Source: an uncultured Prevotellaceae bacterium
Lineage (GTDB): Bacteria > Bacteroidota > Bacteroidia > Bacteroidales > Bacteroidaceae
Length of the DNA: 49,457 bases
Reading direction: 5' to 3'
Assembly (NCBI GenBank): GCA_937902455.1
Contig: CALELI010000160.1
Location: 1-49,457, forward strand
A model generated the notes under the pieces. It was not told the DNA's origin, made no database searches, and saw nothing but the letters and a program-made list of their open reading frames with translations. A program made the position numbers and the translations under genes. Shown here one piece after another: positions 32,621 through 40,665 of the stretch; positions within the stretch are counted from its first letter, which is position 1, and each line of letters opens with the position of its first letter.

Positions 32621-33165
32621 AGTTGTGTGGTTGATTTCTTCTCTTTTTCGACTATCATTTTCTGGAGTTTCCTGCGGAGTCGCATCAGCTGGTTTGCAAG
32701 GTTCTCTGGCTTTGAACCGAGGATGACGGCAATTTCTTTCAGCGGCAGTTCGTCGGTGTAATGAAGTTTCAGCAACATCTGCTGCTCGGCGTTCAGTTCG
32801 TCAATGCATTCGGAGAGGATGTCTAACTTCCTGTCGTCATCGTCTTCGGGAGATGGACCAGTGGTGGTCCATCCTTCATCTTGACAGGGCCGGTCGGGAT
32901 GGGTTCGCTGCTGTCGTTTTATCCCATGCCATGCAATGCTCCTGAGCCATGTATAGAAGGACGCCTTGCCTGCATCAAACTGACCGAGATGGATATAGGC
33001 ATTGACGAAGGCTTCTTCTGTGATGTCCTCTGCATCGTGACGATTGGAGACAGCAGCACTGACGAATGACAACAGCTTGTCGCCATACATTGCCATCAGC
33101 TCGCCGTATCGTTCCTTCCTTCCTGCGAGTATGCTCTGTATTATTTGCTGTTCGATGGCCTTCAT
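32617..33165 (-). CDS. ECF-type RNA polymerase sigma factor
   Basis: A 182-residue sigma-70 family protein with region 2 (YGELMAMYGDKLLSFVSAAVSNRHDAEDITEEAFVNAYIHLGQFDAGKASFYTWLRSIAWHGIKR, residues about 20-83) and region 4 (LNAEQQMLLKLHYTDELPLKEIAVILGSKPENLANQLMRLRRKLQK, about 124-170), joined by an acidic linker (SPEDDDDRKLD) and lacking regions 1 and 3. That is the ECF architecture. It heads a four-gene operon of coupled genes (anti-sigma candidate and two secreted paralogues). Minus-strand -7-like boxes TATCTTTG (33215-33222) and TACATTTG (33193-33200) lie upstream; neither has a good -33 box. Confidence 0.92.
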   Translation of the reverse strand: MKAIEQQIIQSILAGRKERYGELMAMYGDKLLSFVSAAVSNRHDAEDITEEAFVNAYIHLGQFDAGKASFYTWLRSIAWHGIKRQQRTHPDRPCQDEGWTTTGPSPEDDDDRKLDILSECIDELNAEQQMLLKLHYTDELPLKEIAVILGSKPENLANQLMRLRRKLQKMIVEKEKKSTTQL

Positions 33166-33278
33166 TGTTCCTGTCTGCTATCTATATATAGACAAATGTA
33201 GTGAAAATATATCGCAAAGATAGGGAAAAAAGAAGAATGAAGAATGAAATGTTACTTGGAATAGTTTAGTCGTTCGGG

Positions 33279-33314
33279 AAAAAATCAGGCGAAGCACTAT
33301 GGATGCTCCGCCTG
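33279..33314 (-). terminator. Terminator after the TldD-like gene
   Basis: On the minus strand CAGGCGGAGCA (33304-33314) pairs with TGCTTCGCCTG (33286-33296) with one A-C mismatch and a 7-base loop, followed by a run of six T. Confidence 0.78.
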
Positions 33315-33356
33315 GTGGCTATATACCTTATTATATTAGGGGTAGGGTCTTTTCCT

Positions 33357-36300
33357 CTATCTCAGTGCTGGGTTCTTGAGGACGAAGTCTTCCTCGCGGC
33401 GTGGCTTGGTGAAGTTCACTTCCTTGTTCTCGACGATGAATGCCTGTGGGGCGATGATGGAGGTGATGTTGTTGTTGGTGTACTTGTTGAACACTCCTTC
33501 CTCGCTGGAGACGGCCGTGAGGTGCATGAGGTCGCGCCTGTCGAGCATCTGGAGTCCGTCCATGTTGACAATCTCTTCTTCCCCGGTGTTGATGTCGTAG
33601 CGTACGAGATACATGATGCTCCCATACGTGCCCTGCGACTTGACGATATAGGCATGGTCGAGTCCTGCCTTCCTGGCTTCGTCCCTGAGGAGGCGGCGCA
33701 TCCTGGAATATGGCACGGTCTTGTCGTAGGTGACATGGAGTATGCCGAAGCCTGTGAATGTGCCGATGGTGCTCGTGACGGTGTTGCCCGTAGGGCGCAT
33801 CGCTCCTATTGCGGGCTTGTCGCCACAGATGAGGTTACGGAGTATGCCGTTCTCGACTATGGTGAAGTCCTTGGCAGGAACCTGTCCGTAGGCATCCATG
33901 GTGAAGTTGCCGAGAAGTTTCTCTCCCTTGTAGGTCGGCATGTCGGACAGGGCGTGGATGCTGAACCGTGTGTCCATCACTCGTTTGCCGAGCATCATGC
34001 TGGTATTGGAACTGCCTGAGAAGGGATTCCTGGATGCGATGCCGATATTTTCTGCTACATAGAACAGTTCGTTCTGGGCATTGTGGCCTTCATACATGAT
34101 TGGGCCGCTGTAGTATTCCTTCATGCTCGGTGCCTTGCTGAGTTTCATGAGCAGGTCGGCAAACTGGCGTACTTCCTGTGCGAGCTGGTCGCGGGACGGA
34201 AGGTCGGAGTGGGACTTGAAGTTGTAGGACATGGTCTTGTTGATGACGGAACCGTCGTTGCATTTCACCTGTGCATTGACGTTGAGTGAGGTGAGGGTAT
34301 GTGGGGTGTGGACGATTACTCCGTCGGAGGTGACGCGATGGATGTCGGCTCCCTGCTCGGAGAATCTGACGGATGTGTTGTAGAGGTGTGGGTATTCGAG
34401 GAAGATGGCTGAGAGATAGTTGGCGAGGTCCTCGAGTGCTGCCTTGTCGAGATCGTGGCTGACGGGCTTGTCCTTCGACATGTATTCGCCGGCAGGGAAA
34501 CGGAAGCGCACTGGGATGCCGGCATCTTCCTCGGGAAGTGGGTTGCTCTTCATCCTGTTGCGGTTCTGCGCATAGTTGTTGATGCCTTGCTTGTACATGT
34601 CGTCGTTCATTTCCCAGAAGAGACGGCGTATCATGTCGTAGGAGATATGATTGTTGAAGCGTCCCTGGACGGTGCGTGCGTTGTTGATGCAGATGGAGTC
34701 GCCGACTACGAAATAGGATGTGAGGTCGTAGTTTGCCGGCTGGTCGATACGGTCTGTGATGCCTCCCAGCTCGGACGTGATGTTGAACTGATATCCGAAC
34801 TGCACGGTGTTGTCGATGTAGTATGGGCGTGGCTGTCCTTCGGTGTGGAGGGAATCGAGCGACCTCTTCACGTCGTCCTGGAGGGCCTTGGTGATGGTCT
34901 TCACGTCGTCCTTCGGCATGTCGGCATATTCAGGCATAGGGAGTATTCTCGGCAACTGGAAGCCTGTGCCTGTGCGCTGTGTCTCAATCTTGCTTACGAA
35001 GATCTCCGGGGAGATGGCGGTGACTGGCACCTGTCCGGATTCGGCTCCGCACATTCCGGTGAACACCACAGGATTCTCTCCGGCTGCTGCAATGTTGGAG
35101 AACATCGACAGAGGTGTTCCGATGAGTTTCACTCCACGGACAAGCTGGTCGGGTCTGCCGTCAACGAATACCTTATATACTTCTATAGGATCGACGTTGA
35201 AGGAGTTGATGGAACCGGCATCGCCGAGATAGGTGAGTCCGCTGGTTGCAGAGCGGAAGTAGTAGCCATATTCCTTTCCCTGCTTCTTCGCCTCGTCGAT
35301 GAGCATCTTGCGCAGTTCGGTGTCGGAGTAAGGTTTCGAGGTCTCTATCACGAGGTTCGACTGGCGAGCCACAGGGTCCCTTCCCGGTGCTGCACGTCCG
35401 TGGCCGTTGCTGCGAGGGAATCCGTCGATAGGGGTTCGGTCCATGAGGAAGTTGGTGAGCACTCCGTTCTCTACATTCTCGACCCTCTGAGCCTTCACGC
35501 CTTCATCGTCGTAGAGGTAGTATCCGTTGAGGTCGGTACCGCGGTACTGGGTGAGTGTCGGGTCGCTGAACACGTGGAACTCCCTCGGGAGGACTGCCTG
35601 ACCGACGAGTTTCTTGAAGGTCTGTCCGCCGCTCTTCATCCTGTGGCCTTCGAGCCTGTGACCGAATATCTCGTGGAAGAACACTCCGCTGGATGAGCCT
35701 GAGAGTATGGCAGGACCTGCGTATGGGTCGGCGATAGGTGCGTCGCGGAGTTCGAGCAGACGGCTGACGAGATTCCTGGCTGCATCTATGAGGACATTGT
35801 TGTCGGGAAGGTCCTTCAGGTCGAACACGAAGAAGTCCTTGTAGAGCGGGCAGGTCATTCCGTCGGCTGCCTGGATGGCGGCATAGATCATCACGCGGGC
35901 GTTCTTCCTGTTCTGAACCACTACGGAGCCTTCGGACGTGACTACATATTCTCTCTGCACATTATAGTCGATGACGGCATAGCCCACCTGCAGTTCCCTG
36001 CACTCCTTGAACACCTGCGACACTTCGTCGAGACGCTTTTCCCATCCTTCCTTGTCGAAGTTGTAGTCGGATTCAGGCAGCGGTGCCTCGTAGTAGTTCA
36101 CTACTTCGGCTGGCGAGAAGCAAGGGGCCTTGTCCTCGTTGTCGGCATTGGTGTTCATCTTCGACACGGCGGCATCGTAGTTGGCCTTGGCGTTCTTGTA
36201 GGCCTGCATGGTCTTCTGCCAGATGCCCTGACGGACTGCCATGAGCGATTCGTCCTTGAACGGGATGGTCCATGTACCGGAACTACTCTGGTTCTGGTAT

Positions 36301-36647
36301 TTGTAGTTATCGAGTTCGAGCGAACCGATTCTCACCTGTGGGGTGAGTTGCTTTGTGCGTGCTTCGGAGAAGGTTGACTCTCCGAGAATACTCTGCACCA
36401 CGACACGGAAGTCGTCGTTGGCCCTGAGTGCCATGAAGTAAGGCGGCACGGGCTCGTTCTTCAGCTGTTCCATGTTGTACTCCAGTTCCTCCTTCATCGC
36501 GTTTACGAGAGGGTCGACGCTCTGCGCTGACGCAGAGCGAGTGAAGAGTGATGGCTCGACAAGCTCACCAACCAATTGAAAAGTGCATAGTACCAATAGG
36601 GCTATTAGCCATTGGCCATTAGCTGTCTGTCTGATAGTTGTTTTCAT
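33357..36647 (-). CDS. Secreted TldD-PmbA fusion, putative metalloprotease
   Basis: A 1096-residue exported protein with two TldD/PmbA-like halves. The first (about 45-560) holds the TldD zinc site HEIFGH (325-330) in SSGVFFHEIFGHRLEGH, plus VRGVKLIGTPLSMFSNI and CGAESGQVPVTAISPEIFV. The second (about 565-1096) repeats the fold (NGILRNLICGDKPAIGAMRPTGN, GLDHAYIVKSQGTYGSIMYLVRYD) without an HExxxH, as in PmbA. TldD and PmbA (TldE) normally form a two-protein cytoplasmic peptidase; here both are in one exported chain. Oddity: the signal peptide is assembled from dispersed repeats (TANGQWLIA, residues 8-16, and QLVGELVEPSLFT, 24-36). A terminator follows the gene. Confidence 0.88.
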   Translation of the reverse strand: MKTTIRQTANGQWLIALLVLCTFQLVGELVEPSLFTRSASAQSVDPLVNAMKEELEYNMEQLKNEPVPPYFMALRANDDFRVVVQSILGESTFSEARTKQLTPQVRIGSLELDNYKYQNQSSSGTWTIPFKDESLMAVRQGIWQKTMQAYKNAKANYDAAVSKMNTNADNEDKAPCFSPAEVVNYYEAPLPESDYNFDKEGWEKRLDEVSQVFKECRELQVGYAVIDYNVQREYVVTSEGSVVVQNRKNARVMIYAAIQAADGMTCPLYKDFFVFDLKDLPDNNVLIDAARNLVSRLLELRDAPIADPYAGPAILSGSSSGVFFHEIFGHRLEGHRMKSGGQTFKKLVGQAVLPREFHVFSDPTLTQYRGTDLNGYYLYDDEGVKAQRVENVENGVLTNFLMDRTPIDGFPRSNGHGRAAPGRDPVARQSNLVIETSKPYSDTELRKMLIDEAKKQGKEYGYYFRSATSGLTYLGDAGSINSFNVDPIEVYKVFVDGRPDQLVRGVKLIGTPLSMFSNIAAAGENPVVFTGMCGAESGQVPVTAISPEIFVSKIETQRTGTGFQLPRILPMPEYADMPKDDVKTITKALQDDVKRSLDSLHTEGQPRPYYIDNTVQFGYQFNITSELGGITDRIDQPANYDLTSYFVVGDSICINNARTVQGRFNNHISYDMIRRLFWEMNDDMYKQGINNYAQNRNRMKSNPLPEEDAGIPVRFRFPAGEYMSKDKPVSHDLDKAALEDLANYLSAIFLEYPHLYNTSVRFSEQGADIHRVTSDGVIVHTPHTLTSLNVNAQVKCNDGSVINKTMSYNFKSHSDLPSRDQLAQEVRQFADLLMKLSKAPSMKEYYSGPIMYEGHNAQNELFYVAENIGIASRNPFSGSSNTSMMLGKRVMDTRFSIHALSDMPTYKGEKLLGNFTMDAYGQVPAKDFTIVENGILRNLICGDKPAIGAMRPTGNTVTSTIGTFTGFGILHVTYDKTVPYSRMRRLLRDEARKAGLDHAYIVKSQGTYGSIMYLVRYDINTGEEEIVNMDGLQMLDRRDLMHLTAVSSEEGVFNKYTNNNITSIIAPQAFIVENKEVNFTKPRREEDFVLKNPALR
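36541..36574. repeat. Dispersed CTCGACAAGCTCACC repeat inside a signal peptide, copy 2
   Basis: GTGAAGAGTGATGGCTCG then ACAAGCTCACCAACCA, translated on the minus strand as LVGELVEPSLFT. The other copy is at 30752-30790. Confidence 0.7.
36600..36624. repeat. GCCATTGGCCATTAGC spacer repeat translated within the TldD-like signal peptide
   Basis: The same words fill the spacers at 3173-3188, 26644-26676 and 28127-28177. Here the minus strand is translated as TANGQWLIA. Confidence 0.6.
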
Positions 36648-36665
36648 TATATTATTGATTTTAAA

Positions 36666-36699
36666 AGTCCCCCTTTGGAGGGGGATTTAGAGGGTCCTA
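36666..36699. repeat. Dispersed palindromic repeat, copy 2, beginning at the rfbB stop
   Basis: AGTCCCCCTTTGGAGGGGGA then TTTAGAGGGTCC. CCCCC pairs with GGGGG. On the minus strand the copy begins at the TAG stop of rfbB, in the sense of the copy inside that gene, but opposite in strand. Confidence 0.65.
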
Positions 36700-37860
36700 T
36701 CTGTCCTTGTACATTGAATCGTAGTACTTCTCGTATGCGCCGCTGGTGACGTTGTCCATCCATTCCTGATTGTCGAGATACCAGCGGACGGTCTTTTCTA
36801 TACCTTCCTCGAACTGGAGTGACGGTTCCCAGCCGAGTTCCTTCTGGAGCTTGGTGGAGTCGATGGCATAGCGTGCATCGTGGCCGAGACGGTCGGTGAC
36901 GTAGGTTATGAGATTGAGGTCTTCGCCTTCCTCACGTCCGAGCAGACGGTCGACGGTCTTGATGACTACCTTGATGATGTCGATGTTCTTCCATTCGTTG
37001 AATCCGCCGATGTTGTAAGTCTCGGCGATGGTGCCGTTGTGGAAGATGGTGTCGATGGCACGGGCATGGTCCTCCACATAGAGCCAGTCGCGTACGTTCT
37101 CGCCCTTGCCATATACTGGGAGAGGCTTGCGATGGCGGATGTTGTTTATGAAGAGAGGAATCAGTTTCTCAGGGAACTGGTAAGGCCCGTAGTTGTTCGA
37201 GCAGTTGGTCACGATTGTCGGCATTCCGTAGGTGTCGTGGAAGGCACGTACGAAGTGGTCGGAACTTGCCTTGCTGGCTGAATAAGGGCTGTGAGGCATG
37301 TACTTCGTGCCCTCGTAGAAGAAGTCCTTTCCGTAGGCGAGATGGTGCTTGCTCGACGATGCAATCGTCGAGAACGGTGGTTCTATGCCTTCTGGGTTGG
37401 TCATCTTCAGTGCGCCATAGACTTCGTCGGTATAGATGTGGTAGAAAAGGACCCTCTCTAACTCTCCCTTAAAGGGAGAGAACTTATAAGGGGTAGGAAG
37501 GGATTCCCAGTAGAGCTTTGCTGCCTGGAGGAGTGAGAGGGTACCCATGACATTGGTGCGTGCGAAGGTGAACGGGTCCTTGATGCTCCTGTCCACATGG
37601 CTCTCGGCTGCGAGATGGATGATTCCGTCGATTTCCTCGTCCTGCATCAGACGGAGCATGGCATCGAAGTCGCAGATGTCGGCACGCACGAACTTGTAGT
37701 TCGGACGGCCCTCGATGTCCTTCAGGTTCTCCAGGTTGCCTGCATAGGTCAGCTTATCCACATTGACTATCTTGTAGTCACTATATTTGTTCACGAACAG
37801 TCTCACGACATGCGAGCCGATAAATCCCGCACCGCCGGTAATAATGATGTTTCTTTTCAT
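36697..37860 (-). CDS. rfbB: dTDP-glucose 4,6-dehydratase with a repeat-derived insertion
   Basis: RmlB/RfbB converts dTDP-glucose to dTDP-4-keto-6-deoxyglucose for deoxysugar (for example rhamnose) synthesis. The 387-residue product has GGAGFIGSHVV (9-19), HLAAESHVDRSI (82-93), catalytic Thr144-Asp145-Glu146 in HIYTDEVYG, YSASKASSDHFV with the Tyr/Lys pair, and NNYGPYQFPEKLIPL. The start at 37860 gives the canonical MKRNIIITGGAGF; in-frame sequence upstream to 38133 crosses a -7 box (37881-37888). Oddities: residues 124-137, PYKFSPFKGELERV, replace a short surface loop and are encoded by a palindromic repeat, and the residue before the TDE triad is Tyr where Ser is usual. No other rml genes are adjacent. 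Confidence 0.93.
   Translation of the reverse strand: MKRNIIITGGAGFIGSHVVRLFVNKYSDYKIVNVDKLTYAGNLENLKDIEGRPNYKFVRADICDFDAMLRLMQDEEIDGIIHLAAESHVDRSIKDPFTFARTNVMGTLSLLQAAKLYWESLPTPYKFSPFKGELERVLFYHIYTDEVYGALKMTNPEGIEPPFSTIASSSKHHLAYGKDFFYEGTKYMPHSPYSASKASSDHFVRAFHDTYGMPTIVTNCSNNYGPYQFPEKLIPLFINNIRHRKPLPVYGKGENVRDWLYVEDHARAIDTIFHNGTIAETYNIGGFNEWKNIDIIKVVIKTVDRLLGREEGEDLNLITYVTDRLGHDARYAIDSTKLQKELGWEPSLQFEEGIEKTVRWYLDNQEWMDNVTSGAYEKYYDSMYKDR
37449..37492. repeat. Dispersed palindromic repeat, copy 3, in frame inside rfbB
   Basis: CTCTCCCTT (37462-37470) and AAGGGAGAG (37472-37480) are perfect inverted arms around one A, flanked by GGACCCTCTCTAA and AACTTATAAGGGG. It is translated on the minus strand as PYKFSPFKGELERV. 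Confidence 0.75.
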
Positions 37861-37972
37861 GTCAGAATGCATTTGATTTGCAAAGATAGGAAATAATCCC
37901 GAGACAATAGAATGTTTATGTACAATAATTGTTAATGTACTATCGGGAAAGATGAAGAAACTTGCATTTTTT

Positions 37973-38002
37973 TTTGTATTTAAGTTATTTTTAGTAAATT
38001 TG
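37973..38002 (+). promoter_or_regulatory. Promoter of the DUF4419 gene
   Basis: TTTG at 37973-37976, 18 bases, TAAATTTG at 37995-38002. Transcription would start near 38009, which rules out the in-frame ATG at 37952. Confidence 0.62.
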
Positions 38003-38041
38003 CGGCAGATTATACACTTGATGTTTGAATCACAAGGACAA

Positions 38042-40009
38042 ATGACAGTTATGATGAAGCGATTATCAGCCCTTTTCGGTTCCCGCAAAGTAGGCAGCAC
38101 CTCAGTATTGCCCAAGCGAGCTTGGCACTGCATTCAGTTTGCGCTGCTTTTCATTCTCACATTCATGGTGATTTCGTTATCCTATGCACAATCATCGAAG
38201 AAGGCCATCATCGAGAGGTCCGGCAACTCCATCACATTCTCTGTAGACGGTAAGCTGTCTTCCCCAAAAGTGGAAAAAATGCCAATGGACAACGAACGGA
38301 TAATATCAGAATTCCTCGAGGGAAACCGACTCCAGGGAAGCCGTACAATAATAAAGAGCAGTTTCGACGGAGAATCAGTCTATTACGAGGGGTCAGACGT
38401 GTTCTTCCATTTCATGGTCGACGCCTATGCCAATCACCGTTCTGTCGTTTTCACTCCCGACGACATCTGGATGCTCATCAGTCAGGCATTCGCCCGTCAC
38501 GTCAACGACAATGCAGAGGCGCTGCGCGACAAGATCGTGAATCACGATAAGAAGATTACCCTCAATGTACAGACGGGCATCGACCTATATTCCCCAGATG
38601 CCGACTGGAAAAGTGTCTTCCGTACTTTCGAAGAGAAGATTGCCGAGAACACAAAGGCTGATATTGCCAAGCTGATGGTGGCCGACTTCTCGACCACAGG
38701 AACTGTGGAGCGCATTGCGTCGGAAATCACACTGATGAACGCAACAAAGGCTTATTTCAACTTCCTCGTTACGTATATGGGCTGCGGAATCCCCAGCATC
38801 ACGCTTGAGGGAACCACTGCCGACTGGGAGAAGGTTGAGAGCAGGGCAATGGCTCTCGAACAGTATGGAATGGGATGGTGGACAAGCGAACTGAAACCCA
38901 TACTCGCTGAATTTGTCAAGGCTTCACGAGGCAAGATAAACCAGTCGTTCTGGAAGAGTGTCGTCCGGAAACAGCTTGTCGACGAACTCGACAGGGGCAA
39001 TTGCGGAATGGGCGACATCACGGAACTTGACGGATGGTTCCTCCGCCTCATACCTTTCGACAAGAAAGGTCGCACTCCGTCCTCCGTTCTCTGCACTACA
39101 AGCGACATGACCGAGAACATCGTATCGGTAGATTTCCTCTACCACCAGATGACGGATACATCGAACAAGACAATCCCTATGACCCTCTGGGCAGGATTCG
39201 TAGGCTCCGAGTCAGACAGCCGTCCAAACACGGTGAGGCTGAAGCATGGCTGGTTTGTGACAGAAGGTAACGCGGAACAGCGGATGATACAGCAGCTGCG
39301 CTCCCATCCGGGAGAACCTCTGATCATTGACGGCGAGATTCCAGAACAGCTCCGCAAAGTGGATTATCTGCCTTCCATCACTCTGATGACCTCGCACGAC
39401 ATCTCTGTGCCTCAATGGCTCAACGAGTTGCGAATTGACAGGATTAACTTCAGATGTAATGACGGAGCCAATCCCGACAAGCTGTACTCACAGCTGAAGG
39501 AAGTCTACCACGGAACTGTAAGCCGACCCAAAACTGATGGCGAAAGCGTCTTTGCCCTTCTTGGGCTTGAGGATGACGTCACGCTTGATGCTGAGAGAAG
39601 TTACGCTCCCGACGACTATGTCTTCAATAACTACACATCCATGTTCGGCGGTGCTGGAAAAGACGCAACATTCGACGGTGGTATTGAGCAATATATCAAT
39701 GAACATCGTCAATACACTTTGCCTGAATCATCTACAGAAAAGAGAATCAGTGTTGATGCGGATTTTATCGTAGAAAAGGATGGAAGCATATCCGACCCAT
39801 TCATTAGTTTCACTGTACCTTCATCCAGCTATGGCTTTGATGGCGATATTGTTCCCGATTCCGTAGCCATAAAGAACGCAGAAGCCGACCTCCTCCGAGT
39901 TGTAAGGTCAATGGGCAAGTGGAAACCGGCAGTCAACAAATACGGACAGCCGATACGTTCACACAAAAACATCTTCTATACCTACACCAAAAAGAAGAAT
40001 CGGGAATAG
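38042..40009 (+). CDS. DUF4419 protein with C-terminal TonB-like domain, exported
   Basis: A 655-residue protein. The N-terminus has a long basic n-region, then a membrane/signal segment (FALLFILTFMVISLSYAQ). Residues about 90-480 fit DUF4419 (VDAYANHRSVVFTPDDIWMLISQAFARHVN, ITELDGWFLRLIPFDKKG, IPMTLWAGFVGSES). The last 80 residues resemble a TonB C-terminal domain (ADFIVEKDGSISDPFISF, LLRVVRSMGKWKPAVNKYGQPI). The start 38042 is the first in-frame ATG well inside the transcript after 38021; 38051 and 38054 are alternatives. I know of DUF4419 mainly as a stand-alone domain of unknown role, so the fusion is notable. Confidence 0.78.
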   Translation: MTVMMKRLSALFGSRKVGSTSVLPKRAWHCIQFALLFILTFMVISLSYAQSSKKAIIERSGNSITFSVDGKLSSPKVEKMPMDNERIISEFLEGNRLQGSRTIIKSSFDGESVYYEGSDVFFHFMVDAYANHRSVVFTPDDIWMLISQAFARHVNDNAEALRDKIVNHDKKITLNVQTGIDLYSPDADWKSVFRTFEEKIAENTKADIAKLMVADFSTTGTVERIASEITLMNATKAYFNFLVTYMGCGIPSITLEGTTADWEKVESRAMALEQYGMGWWTSELKPILAEFVKASRGKINQSFWKSVVRKQLVDELDRGNCGMGDITELDGWFLRLIPFDKKGRTPSSVLCTTSDMTENIVSVDFLYHQMTDTSNKTIPMTLWAGFVGSESDSRPNTVRLKHGWFVTEGNAEQRMIQQLRSHPGEPLIIDGEIPEQLRKVDYLPSITLMTSHDISVPQWLNELRIDRINFRCNDGANPDKLYSQLKEVYHGTVSRPKTDGESVFALLGLEDDVTLDAERSYAPDDYVFNNYTSMFGGAGKDATFDGGIEQYINEHRQYTLPESSTEKRISVDADFIVEKDGSISDPFISFTVPSSSYGFDGDIVPDSVAIKNAEADLLRVVRSMGKWKPAVNKYGQPIRSHKNIFYTYTKKKNRE

Positions 40010-40057
40010 CCGTTCATGATGTAATCACCGATTCCCTTTATCAGTCACTAAATCATG

Positions 40058-40098
40058 TTCCTCCAGCGTCCACCCGTTCAGTGTGAGCGCTGGAGGAA
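40058..40098 (+). terminator. Hairpin after the DUF4419 gene, possible terminator
   Basis: TTCCTCCAGCG (40058-40068) pairs with CGCTGGAGGAA (40088-40098), 11 bp perfect, loop 19 bases. There is no T run after it, so it may be a processing or stability hairpin. Confidence 0.45.
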
Positions 40099-40193
40099 TC
40101 GTATATGAACGGACGTGAAGTCGCACTCAAGCGCAGATGAACTCGTGTCTGAGCTGACTCTGTGTCGTACTCAAGCGGAGAGGCACTCGTTGA

Positions 40194-40377
40194 GATAACT
40201 TATATTCAATCGTACACATAAGTTATATTCAATCGTTAAGATAACTTATCTTCAATCGTTAAGATAACTTATCTTCACATGTTAAGATAACTTATCTTCA
40301 CATATTAAGATAACTTATCTTCACGTGTTAAGATAACTTATCTTCACGTGTTGACATAACTTATCTTCATGAGTTCG
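40194..40377. repeat. Array B: eight 23-bp units, core AAGATAACTTATCTT
   Basis: The core GATAACTTAT starts at 40194, 40217 (variant CATAAGTTAT), 40240, 40263, 40286, 40309, 40332 and 40355 (CATAACTTAT), exactly 23 apart. Complete cores (units 3-7) are palindromes: AAGATAA/TTATCTT around one C. The inter-core bases drift from CAATCGTT to CACATGTT to CACGTGTT along the array. An inverted pair AGCGGAGAGGCACT (40174-40187) and AGTGCCTCTCCGCT (40416-40429) flanks it. Confidence 0.92.
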
Positions 40378-40585
40378 TCTCAGTTCAGGTCTGAGTGCTT
40401 TTCAGTACAAGCCTCAGTGCCTCTCCGCTCAGATACTGGTGAACCACTGATCAACGAAAACCGCAAATGATTGGAAATAATCGGGGAAAATCGCACTGAG
40501 TTACAGGAATTTTTCGTACTTTTGCAAGAAATTATATGCTTACGAGCCAGTTTTCCATGTAGAAAACGTCGGTTTGAATAATGGA

Positions 40586-40617
40586 TTTGGTGGAAGACAT
40601 TCTGCATGGTACCTTTG
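40586..40617 (+). promoter_or_regulatory. Promoter of the BspA-like gene
   Basis: TTTG (40586-40589), 20 bases, TACCTTTG (40610-40617). It leaves a leader of about 42 bases, A-rich next to the ATG at 40666. Confidence 0.6.
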
Positions 40618-40665
40618 TAGCAGATTTGTGGACAACAGAATATTAACTAATAAAATATACACATT

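Larger units (their letters stand above)
40010..40665. other. 656-base gene-free gap holding a hairpin, array B and the BspA promoter
   Basis: Contents from left: hairpin (40058-40098), flanking repeats around ACTCA/TGAGT cores (40120-40190 and 40371-40430), array B (40194-40377), about 150 bases without visible feature, then the BspA-like gene promoter (40586-40617). Confidence 0.7.

Noticed and set aside
37952..38041. Upstream start of the DUF4419 protein
   Set aside because: The ATG at 37952 lies before the promoter at 37973-38002.
37861..38133. Longer rfbB start adding 91 residues
   Set aside because: The extension lacks similarity to the family, crosses the -7 box at 37881-37888 and overlaps the divergent DUF4419 gene.
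40194..40377. Array B as a CRISPR array or a plasmid origin
   Set aside because: The unit is 23 bp with no unique spacers, and no replication-initiator gene or other plasmid feature is nearby; an iteron-like role is only a possibility.
40517..40524. TACTTTTG as a second promoter upstream of the BspA-like gene
   Set aside because: It has no -33 box at the right spacing and is 150 bases from the gene; the 40586-40617 pair is better.
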